Shown here in pieces: positions 52,967-61,137 of a stretch of DNA of 64,000 bases. The DNA lies in the NCBI GenBank assembly GCA_037903475.1, contig JBAJFG010000172.1, forward strand, positions 1,612,001 through 1,676,000, in the 5' to 3' direction. The notes under the pieces are model-generated. The model ran no database searches. It was not told the DNA's origin and worked only from the letters and a program-made list of their open reading frames with translations. Numbering within the stretch: position 1 is the stretch's first letter; each line of letters starts with the position of its first letter. A program made the position numbers and the translations under genes. The stretch comes from Ancylostoma caninum (taxonomy: Eukaryota; Nematoda; Chromadorea; Rhabditida; Ancylostomatidae).

Positions 52967-53042
52967 GGTACACAGGGCAGGATTCGATCCCCTGACCACC
53001 ACAACGTCGATCATTCGCTCAACCCACTGAGCTATGCGCGCA
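52967..53042 (-). ncRNA. Second tRNA-like unit with Pol III boxes
   Basis: The minus strand reads TAGCTCAGTGGGTTGAGC (A box and D arm) and GGATCGAATCC (B box; consensus GGTTCGANTCC) with a T-stem-like CAGG...CCTG. The acceptor and anticodon stems do not pair well. It lies about 70 bp from the first unit on the same strand. Confidence 0.5.
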
Positions 53043-53142
53043 CGCGATTACAAATGGTGTCTAATCTTACTTACACTTACACTTATCGTAGTTTATCTTG
53101 GAAATTTAGGTGAAAAGGAAGTTGGGTGGGGCCACTCCTGTG

Positions 53143-53192
53143 AAGCCTAAGCCTAAGCCTTAAACCCATTCTTAAGCATAGGGTTAGGCTTA
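53143..53192. repeat. Short interstitial telomere-like repeats
   Basis: AAGCCTAAGCCTAAGCCTTA at 53143-53162 and an opposite-sense TTAGGCTTA at 53184-53192. The nematode telomere unit is TTAGGC. Only about three units, so it may be chance or a scar of break repair. Confidence 0.45.
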
Positions 53193-53369
53193 TCTACTCT
53201 GTCTACTATGGACTAAAATTGTCATTGACGTCCACTGTATGTATGTGCATGCTGGTGTAAACAACTGTGTCAAACAGTTCAAAGAAAAGAAGAAGCTAAG
53301 GAAAAAACGACTAAAACGGCATAAACCGCTGCACTTCTAAAAATACTATGTACTCAGAACTCCAAAAAC

Positions 53370-53600
53370 AAGTTGTCGGCCCAGCTTTGCCCTAGAAAAT
53401 TTTGTAAACAGGCTTTTAACTAGCAAATCGTTGTCGATAAGTTTGATGTCATCATGCCACCCGAAACCAAGTTGTCGACAAGGAAGGGAAAAAACAAGTT
53501 GTCGACAAGTTTTTGGTCGGACAAGTTGGCGACAAGCTTTTGGAAAAGCGAGTTTCAGATGCGATCAGAAACTTGCTTGCCAAATGCTTGTCGACAAGCT
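53370..53600. repeat. Cluster of TTGTCGACAAG palindromes
   Basis: Five to six occurrences of CAAGTTGTCGACAAG or near variants (CAAGTTGGCGACAAG, CGTTGTCGATAAG, GCTTGTCGACAAGC) at irregular spacing. Palindromic half-sites on both strands. Confidence 0.65.
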
Positions 53601-55413
53601 GTTTTTGGGGTTCTGAGTAAGGGCTCGGAATGGCTTCTATGAGGCTGGATCGCCGCTACGAATTCCATACCGCGCTAATCAACGTCTCAATGGCAACGCA
53701 TTCATGGTTCTACGCCACCTGCATCAGGTCCATCGCCCAGGATTAGCAACGACTCATGAAGAATTGCTCACAGTTAACTTTGTTGAACTACAGTTAATAC
53801 TGCGACTGCTATGGAACTCCTTTCCTCGCTCTATTCTCCGACAAATTCGCCGAACTTGACGCCATTATGACCGTTTCCTGGTTCACAGTATTATTTTTGT
53901 CGCCCAACGCTACAGTACTTTTGATTCGCCCAAAAGGGCTAGGCGGTGTCCTGCTTTTTAGCTGCTCTTCCGGCTCGCGTCCTTCTCTGAGAAAAGGCCA
54001 GAAATGTCTGCGGACAATATCCAAAGCGTGGAATGTGACAACGACTTTCCAAAATCTGGAGCTCAAAACATCAAATATCGAAAGACCTCGCAGGCCAAAT
54101 ATCTATCCAAATTCAACTAGCTTTCTACGGCAAAAATAGCCGACAGAGCTGTCAAGAAAATTCTAGAGAAAAAAAAGAACATGTCTGCTTCCCAAGCGAA
54201 AAAAAAAAACAATGAGTGCTCATGGTGGAAGAGGAAGCTGAGGTTTAGTTCAAGAACATGATTTTTTCAATATTCGCAACGGCTGATTCAATCGCTGTTT
54301 CCGAGACTTCGGCGGCTCGACATTCCTATTGACACACCTGCTGCTGATCATGGCAGATGACGAAAAACCATTTATGCGGAACAGTGACTCACTGGCAAAC
54401 ACTTGACGGCCGGCTGGTTCTCTACGAGGAGGATGAACGGGACGTAATCCGTCTATTGGTAGAGTATGACTAAGAGAAAAACGTGTGTTTTTCTTGCGAA
54501 ACAGCACGAAAAAGAGGGTGTCATGCAAGGTTCGTAGGTAAAATCCTTAACCATTCTCGTGCTCGTTAAGTCTAGAAATCCAGAGCTTAGGCCATTTGTG
54601 CCTTAGAATTTGGAGTGTTAAATTCTAGTTATTCCAGAGAATATACCCTATACATGCCGTGAAACGGAAAGGCTTAGCAAAGCGATGCCGCACATCACGA
54701 GAGTATTATTGAGAAGACCACAGAGAAGCATGGCTGAGGAATATTTACCTTCATCGACTCAGGAACGGGTCAATACCACGACCTGTTCTCCGTTACCTGC
54801 ATGGCTGGTGATGAGGCATCGTCAACAAATGAGCATTAATGAATTAGCAATAGCTCTAGGAGATGAGCGTTTCAAATACATGTACTACTTAATTTTGCAG
54901 TACAGAGTTATGCAGTGTAGTATAGTCAACAATGAGAACTATAATCTAGTTTTTTTTAAGTCAATTTTTCAATTTTCCAGTTTTTAGATAGTATTTCTTT
55001 ATTTTTTGGTTACTATTTTGATTTCCACGGCCGAAACTAAGGTATAGACCGTTTCAAAATGACGATAGTTGAGTATTCGTGCCTATGGTCTGTAATTCTT
55101 GCCTGTCTCTTCGAAAACAGCACTATTTCTCGCGTTCTCTCTTTATCTAATATCTTCGCAACTACGTTGCCCGGTGAAACACACTATCAGGAGCACTATT
55201 TTTTTTTATTTCTAGACCCATAAAATTCAAATTTTAGTGTGCAGGAGTTTAGCGAGCAATGAGTGAACACTCAGGGAGCTACATTATAGGTGCCGTTCAA
55301 AGATTCAAGACTTGTTCGGATATTAATTTATAGCTTCTTCTCGTTATGTTTCAATTCTCTCTTCCAGGGAATCTTCCAGAGATACCTAAGATAAGCTAAC
55401 AATGGAAAATAAT
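53601..55413. other. Left flank of the LTR element, no gene recognised
   Basis: About 1.8 kb without a supportable gene. A stretch at 54255-54400 resembles 39410-39545. The last five bases (ATAAT, 55409-55413) are the target duplication of the LTR element. Confidence 0.4.
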
Positions 55414-55696
55414 TGTACTGGCGCGTAGGATTCTAGGCTCCTACCTTCACACCAGTTACTAGTGTGGAGGGATCTGATCCCTTAGACGGTGGTTCAGTGA
55501 TAATAACAAGATTTATCTGCGATTTTATCCACAAGTGCTCGCTATGAGCCACGAAAACAGGAATAAAGCGGGAGGGCGGTCGTCTTGGTGAGATACCGCC
55601 CTCTATCTTGATTATATGTTTACAATATGGACCACAAAGGCACAAAGGATCGCACATCTGGGACTTTTAGAGCGTCCTGATGCAAATATCAGGACA
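55414..55696 (-). repeat. 3' LTR of the BEL/Pao element
   Basis: 283 bp, TGT...ACA, identical to the right LTR except two substitutions (AATAAAGCGGGAGGGCGG here against AATAATGCGGGAGAGCGG). A 74-codon frame inside each LTR is also open but is not thought to be a gene. Confidence 0.95.
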
Positions 55697-56063
55697 TTCC
55701 GGCCCGCACAAATATGACAACATATACAATGAGTTAAAATCGATTCGCATTTGATATCCCGCTGCCAATATCACCAGCATCGTTGTCTGTCGCTTGAGTT
55801 TACTCTCCGCATCGTTGAAGTCGTTGCCCATTTATGCTTGAAAGTCGATGGAAGCGATCGTTGACGGATTGACGGTGGAGTTGGCGGTGGAATTGAAGAT
55901 GAAGTGGATACAGGACGATGTTGTTGATGTAGTTGGTGGTGAAGGCGAATATTGGAGGAGATTTTCATTGAATGTGAGAGCCAAAAATGAGCACTAGGAG
56001 ATCCATAGTACCCAAAATCAGCGCCACATTCGTTATTTTACCGCTAGTTTTTATTAAGGCGGA
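55697..56063 (-). other. Envelope 3' flank before the 3' LTR
   Basis: About 370 bp between the envelope stop and the LTR, including a Ser/Pro-rich frame of 65 codons that has no family resemblance. A weak purine-rich GCGGGCCGGAA abuts the LTR and may be the polypurine tract. Confidence 0.5.
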
Positions 56064-59000
56064 TTATTTCCTGCATCTGCACAGCAGTTGAGCGAGAATA
56101 CTGCTCAGGATCTTGGCAAATAATACAACAATGTACCCCACAATTTTTACGAGTTCAAAAACTATTGAAGTGGCCAATTTGATAATTAGCAGGATTAGTG
56201 TAGGTCCAAATAAATATGTGAGACCTGTGGTTAGGATAAGTGCCCCACAAGTGGCTAGGGCTAACTGCCAGTGTTTCCTTACAGTACTAAATAGTGGATT
56301 TAGATCAGGTAGATCAAATTCAAATATTGAATCCTTTCCTTTCAGTTCTTGCGCGTTTGGTTCAAACGGCAAATTTCGCTTAATTCTAGGATGGTATAGA
56401 AGCGTTCCGCGTAGATCAAACGTAATATTTTTGCCATCACACATCGTGTGACATTTTTGTGAGATCATAGCGTAATCGAAATCTAACAAAACGTGAACAG
56501 ATGTGTTTTTTGGTCCACATTCGACAGGGAAAACGTGATTCTCACATTCTACCGTGACCCACGAGTTTATCGCGGCCTGACATAACAATTCAACTCTTGC
56601 GCCTTCACTGCAGCGGTAGCAGCCTTTGACCTCAATAACCGAAACGTGACACGGTTGATCAATTACGTACTCCGTGCTGCCTATTAGCAGCTTTGATTCT
56701 ACAGCTAATGTGACCTCTCCTTCCTTGGAGAGTGCATATAGTTCTCTGTTGAGGCTAATTATTTCTGTGAATGGAGTGCGTATTGGCATCACATTTGTAA
56801 CCTCCCTGCGCAGATTTTGCAAAGAATCTTGAGGACATTGACATGCTTGTGGCGCTTTGAAATTTTCACAAGAGCAAATCATGCGATTTGTACAGTTTGC
56901 AAATTCTTTCAGAGCAGATGTTTCAGACTCGCATTCAACGGGTAGTTGATAATGATCCGGCAGCATTAGAGACTCTTTTAAGGATATTGCAAATCTCTTA
57001 TCCAGCAATGGTGAATGCGGTTTCTGCAGAGAAATCACAGTTAATGACAGTTCGTCAAGCTTCTTCGTGAGATAAGGTTGCAAATTGAAGGCTTTCAGTT
57101 TTCCTTTGTTATAAAGCATGAAATTCACATCAATTTGGATAACTGGTTTCCATTCCATGCAGCTTACGACCTCATAAATTGTTCTAGCTCTCGGAACATG
57201 AGCAATTCTTAAGAATGTACACGCTGGTAGTGGAAGGAAACAGCCACATGCTAGACCACCACATGTGTTGTCACACATTGAGTAACCAGGATATGGAGCT
57301 GAACTTTTTAGCTCAGGTACTATTTCGTTGGATCGAATTTTGCTGCATTTCGATTGAGTGCAAGAGCCCATTTGAGGGCACCTCGTTCTGTAGAAGATCT
57401 TATGTTTAGATTCTCTGGTAAAAAACAGGGAAACTTTTGAACAGACCAATTTTATTGGTCTTAGGCGCAATTTTATGAGGCCTATTGTTTTATTAGCATG
57501 GCTAATTTGAATGCAGAGGTTGGAATTGATTGCATTAAACAGAACTTCCTCATTGTAATTATAGGTGCAATTTCCACGGGACTCACACAGAACTTCTACA
57601 GTGTGCCGCATATATCCATGCTGACAACTACTTACTCCAATTGTGAGGCTTATAATTGCGATACCAATCGCCGCAGTAGTTTTCAAACTGATCGGTTGAG
57701 GGTTGAATGTTTTCATGGGAACACTTTCTTGTTCCACTGTGGGATTTGACCTCCTCTTCTGTATATGATTTCGTCTGTATTTACAAATCCATAACAGCAT
57801 CATAATAGAAGCAGCAGACAGATAAGCTATGACTGCCAGAGTAATTAGAGCTCCCAGTGGCCAGCAGTGAGGATTGCCTATAAGGTCTCTGCTCATTACA
57901 AAGGCCGATCTCTCGCAAAAGTCTGGCGGATCACAATGTCTAGAGGAGAAAACTATTGCGTCCTTAGTTGGGGATCGTATCTTAATCTCACTAACTTGAC
58001 CGAGTGAGGATTTCGGTAGTTCAAATTCATAGTTTCCTGATAAATTGGACATAATTCTACAGGCGTTGTTAATACAAAGCTCAAATCTAGAATTCGGATG
58101 GAGTATCTTTACTCTTCCATTATTACACTCTATTGTGTCATTCTGGTGTGCTGCTATAGTGTTCACAAGCGACAACGAGAGCATAGCTAACAGCAGATGA
58201 GCAGATGTTCGCTCACTTGAGGATACGGAGGACTCCTCTAGACTTCGTTCAAATTCCTGGATGACTTCTAAAGCACGCGTTTTTGATTGTCTAGCTGGAC
58301 GAACACTTCTGCTAGGCAGTTCTGGAACTCTTGAATTTCCTTCTTGGGGAGTGACAGAATCGTAATTAGATTCAATTTCAACAACTGGTGATGGAAGATC
58401 TCCTACTCCACCGCGTATTTCTAGCGGGTAGAGCTTGCTAAGCGGTCTCTGAATCGTTCTCTGATTTGGCATAAGAATTTTTGCTGATCTATTCAAACCA
58501 TCAGCACTTGGTATTAATTCAATTACTTTGCCGTACATCCAGTTACCGCGCGGAAGTAACTCCTGTTCTATGAGAACAATTTCGCCTACTTGAGGAACAT
58601 GTGTTACATGCCGAGGTTGTTTGAGCAAAACTCTCTGGCTATCTCTAAGAGAAGTAAGGTATTCCTTATTCCACCGGTCCCAAAATGCCGTGGCGATTTG
58701 CTCCGAAAACAACAGCGCTTCTTGCGCTTGCGCAACAGTTTGGATCAGGTCAGGATCGTACGATGCATCCCCGTCGCCACATTGTAGCTGAGTGTCTGGT
58801 ATAGAGTACCTTAGATTCCCTTGTAAGAAATCGATTGGCCTTATTGGTATTTCACCGAGATCTGTTGTGCTTACTTTTGTAAGAGGACGTGTGTTGATTA
58901 TTGCTTCAATTCTTGATATTACCGTAGTCATTTGTTCAAATGACAACTTCTTACGTCCGACAGACTTTTGAAAACATCTCTTTACGGATCCAACCAATCT

Positions 59001-59396
59001 TTCCCAAACGCCTCCCATCCACGGTGAAGCAGGTGGATTGAAAATCCATTTTATACCTTTTGAGGCGCTGTAACTCATTACAGAATCACCAGTTTCATCA
59101 TTCTCTTGGAAAATATTCTCAATTACTTTTTCGCCGAGCTTGAAATTTGTTCCGCAGTCTGTTCGCATAATGCTTGGAACACCTCTTCTGGATATGAATC
59201 GGATAAAGCTGCTTAGAAAGGCTCCAGTTGATAGATTTTCGACCACCTCAAGATGCACTGCTCTGGTAGTGAGACATGTGTACAGACAGATGTACATTTT
59301 CTCTCTTTTATTCGACTCGAATGGACCCATATAGTCGCATCCAACGTTAGCAAATGGTTTAGTAATTCGCACTCTATCTGCCGGCAGAGGTGGCAT
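56064..59396 (-). CDS. Integrase core joined in frame to a phlebovirus-G2-like envelope
   Basis: A 1110-residue frame. Residues 1-140: integrase core without its N-terminal zinc domain, with catalytic D21 (GCDYMGPF), D80 (RTDCGTNF) and E132 (GGVWERLVG). Residues about 265-327: BEL-type C-terminal domain (LPRGNWMYGKVIEL ... KLYPLEI). Then, with no stop, the envelope: a hydrophobic signal-like stretch about 399-417, a small Cys-containing ectodomain, TM about 514-538, and a second hydrophobic stretch about 572-589. A large Cys-rich ectodomain follows (from CQHGYM at 591) with the fusion-protein-like CGGLACGCFLPLPAC region (712-726). An RIKR site lies at 1004-1007 and a long hydrophobic tail at 1043-1107. 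The second ectodomain belongs to the phlebovirus glycoprotein G2 family, as in known nematode BEL elements. How envelope is expressed is unclear; M405 could start it from a spliced mRNA. The listed Met at 59396 is in mid-pol and is not a true start. Confidence 0.88.
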   Translation of the reverse strand: MPPLPADRVRITKPFANVGCDYMGPFESNKREKMYICLYTCLTTRAVHLEVVENLSTGAFLSSFIRFISRRGVPSIMRTDCGTNFKLGEKVIENIFQENDETGDSVMSYSASKGIKWIFNPPASPWMGGVWERLVGSVKRCFQKSVGRKKLSFEQMTTVISRIEAIINTRPLTKVSTTDLGEIPIRPIDFLQGNLRYSIPDTQLQCGDGDASYDPDLIQTVAQAQEALLFSEQIATAFWDRWNKEYLTSLRDSQRVLLKQPRHVTHVPQVGEIVLIEQELLPRGNWMYGKVIELIPSADGLNRSAKILMPNQRTIQRPLSKLYPLEIRGGVGDLPSPVVEIESNYDSVTPQEGNSRVPELPSRSVRPARQSKTRALEVIQEFERSLEESSVSSSERTSAHLLLAMLSLSLVNTIAAHQNDTIECNNGRVKILHPNSRFELCINNACRIMSNLSGNYEFELPKSSLGQVSEIKIRSPTKDAIVFSSRHCDPPDFCERSAFVMSRDLIGNPHCWPLGALITLAVIAYLSAASIMMLLWICKYRRNHIQKRRSNPTVEQESVPMKTFNPQPISLKTTAAIGIAIISLTIGVSSCQHGYMRHTVEVLCESRGNCTYNYNEEVLFNAINSNLCIQISHANKTIGLIKLRLRPIKLVCSKVSLFFTRESKHKIFYRTRCPQMGSCTQSKCSKIRSNEIVPELKSSAPYPGYSMCDNTCGGLACGCFLPLPACTFLRIAHVPRARTIYEVVSCMEWKPVIQIDVNFMLYNKGKLKAFNLQPYLTKKLDELSLTVISLQKPHSPLLDKRFAISLKESLMLPDHYQLPVECESETSALKEFANCTNRMICSCENFKAPQACQCPQDSLQNLRREVTNVMPIRTPFTEIISLNRELYALSKEGEVTLAVESKLLIGSTEYVIDQPCHVSVIEVKGCYRCSEGARVELLCQAAINSWVTVECENHVFPVECGPKNTSVHVLLDFDYAMISQKCHTMCDGKNITFDLRGTLLYHPRIKRNLPFEPNAQELKGKDSIFEFDLPDLNPLFSTVRKHWQLALATCGALILTTGLTYLFGPTLILLIIKLATSIVFELVKIVGYIVVLFAKILSSILAQLLCRCRK

Positions 59397-61137
59397 GAAT
59401 ATGAAAGAAGTGTACGGAGACAGATTTCATCTCAATTTCGGTTTTCAATTTCCAGATTCGATCTTTCTGGTTGGTGACAAACGTCGGTAGCTTGCGCGAA
59501 GAGTTTATCCACTGAAGCGCAATTTCGCTATCACTAGCAATATTTATGTTGTTGATATTTATATTCATTGAATCAAGAATATTTTTTGCCATACGTAATG
59601 CAATTAAAACTCCCAGCAATTCCAATCGTGGAATTGTTTGTTGGATCTTTTTTGGAGTTAACTTGCTTTTTCCACTAATCAATTGAGTGACCTCATTAGT
59701 GTTTTCGCACCTTACATACGCGCACGTTGCAATGGCTATCTTGCTAGCATCACAGAACACCCACAAACATTTATTTGAGGTGCGAGAATACTTTGAATGG
59801 AAAATATATCGTGGCGCTCGTATACAAGCATTATTTATTTCTTGAGCTGTTGATTTCCACTTCAGGCATAGTTGCTCAGGAACAGGATCTTTCCACTCAA
59901 TTCCAGTACAGTAAATTTCTCTCATCAAAGACTTAAGTCTGATAATTAGCGGACTAGAGAGACCAATGGGATCGTAAATAGAATTTATTTGGCTGACAAT
60001 ATCACGCTTTGTCAGGCACTCTTTCGATGGAATGTTCACTTTTACTACGAATTCGTCAATGTTACTGTCGTAGTTGACCCCGAGAAACTTGATCATGCCA
60101 GCTGGCGCTCTGTCTTCCTGAGGAATAGCGGCATTTACTACCGCTGAATTTGAAATATACTCGCGTAAATTCATGCCAATTTCATGAAAAATTTTCTTTG
60201 AAGCAACGTATTTTTCCAATGCTTCTTCTTCGGTATCAGCACAGAGAAGAATATTATCTACATAAATATTCTTTGCGATTTCCAATGAAATTGGAGTATT
60301 TTTCTGGTTAAGGTATGCCAAAATAGCCATATTTAGAATGCTGGGTGCTGAGGTATTCCCGAATGGCAATCGATTAAATCGATATTCCACTATATTTTCT
60401 CGAGTTGGAGACTTATTCAGATCTTCCAACCATAAAAAGCGACATAAGTCTTTGTGCTCATTTATGAGTCTAATTTGTGTAAAAGCCCCTTCAATATCGC
60501 ATAGAAGGATAATTTTGCTTGTTCGACTTGCAATTAAAATGTCGTGAATTTTATTTACGAATGATTCTCCTGTGTAGATCACGTCATTCAAGGAAAGTTG
60601 TCCAATTCTTTTTGAGGATGCATCAAAAACTATCCTCAATGGTTTGCTTTTTTCCGGTTTCCAAACTCCGGAATGTGGCATGTAGTAGATGCCAGCCGCA
60701 CTGTCAGTTTGCTCAGTGACTCTCTCAACTACTCCTTTCTGGATATATTCAGCCATGATTTTCGCGTACCATTCACTTTGGTTAGGGTTGTTAGCTAACT
60801 GCCTTTGTAAAGAAATCAATCGACGGTATGCTATTGCGTAATTGTCGGCCAGATCGATTACATTGTCCTTTAAAGGAAAAGGTACTGTAACTACACCATT
60901 TTCAAAGGATATGGTTTTTGAATACTTTTCGAAGTACTCGAAGGTATTTTCGTCCTTCTTGCATTCTGCTGTAGATATTCCCAACCCATCAAGTTCAAAT
61001 ATCTTCTGCAAAATCTCAGATTCGCTTTGTTCGTGAACGAGGCTGAGGCCATGTGTTATCTGAGGCTCCTCGTTTGTTGAGTGAGTTGACCCCTTGCCAT
61101 GTATCGTAGGTCCGAAGACAGTGCGCGCGATGCGCAA
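59374..61137 (-). CDS. Reverse transcriptase and RNase H, truncated by deletion
   Basis: A 587-residue frame. RT motifs: PLRIVFDASS (167-175), LCDIEGAFTQI with Asp214, RLPFGNTSAPSILNM (256-270), IYVDN (291-295), where YVDD is the usual motif, and KFLGVNYD. RNase H: D463 (FCDAS), E506 (PRLELLG), D536 (ASDSE), in the BEL order. The usual end of the domain (the NPAD-type segment) is missing: the frame stops after FHIHATSAGR, where the sequence passes into the MPPLPADRVR segment that normally follows the integrase zinc domain, in another frame. It overlaps the gag-protease frame by about 80 nt in the -1 frame. The Met at 61137 is internal: the homologous region begins a few codons earlier, so translation probably depends on frameshifting from gag. 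Confidence 0.88.
   Translation of the reverse strand: MRIARTVFGPTIHGKGSTHSTNEEPQITHGLSLVHEQSESEILQKIFELDGLGISTAECKKDENTFEYFEKYSKTISFENGVVTVPFPLKDNVIDLADNYAIAYRRLISLQRQLANNPNQSEWYAKIMAEYIQKGVVERVTEQTDSAAGIYYMPHSGVWKPEKSKPLRIVFDASSKRIGQLSLNDVIYTGESFVNKIHDILIASRTSKIILLCDIEGAFTQIRLINEHKDLCRFLWLEDLNKSPTRENIVEYRFNRLPFGNTSAPSILNMAILAYLNQKNTPISLEIAKNIYVDNILLCADTEEEALEKYVASKKIFHEIGMNLREYISNSAVVNAAIPQEDRAPAGMIKFLGVNYDSNIDEFVVKVNIPSKECLTKRDIVSQINSIYDPIGLSSPLIIRLKSLMREIYCTGIEWKDPVPEQLCLKWKSTAQEINNACIRAPRYIFHSKYSRTSNKCLWVFCDASKIAIATCAYVRCENTNEVTQLISGKSKLTPKKIQQTIPRLELLGVLIALRMAKNILDSMNININNINIASDSEIALQWINSSRKLPTFVTNQKDRIWKLKTEIEMKSVSVHFFHIHATSAGR

Larger units (their letters stand above)
51535..53222. mobile_element. 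Composite segment bounded by a 27-bp perfect inverted repeat
   Basis: Positions 51535-51561 (begins ACAATTTTAGTCCATAGTAG) are the exact reverse complement of 53196-53222. Between them lie the short CTCAGACAAAG element, two tRNA-like units and TTACACTTACACTTATCG repeats. No target duplication is visible outside the ends, so either an element lost its flanks or a local rearrangement placed the arms. A 17-bp family A terminus (CATTGACGTCCACTGTA) abuts the right end. Confidence 0.6.

Noticed and set aside
55433..55657. 74-aa minus frame with Cys-rich start, present in both LTRs
   Set aside because: It lies wholly in the LTR and the two copies differ only by the LTR substitutions; no evidence of a gene.
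56113..56451. 112-aa plus-strand frame opposite the envelope
   Set aside because: A shadow of the envelope coding strand.
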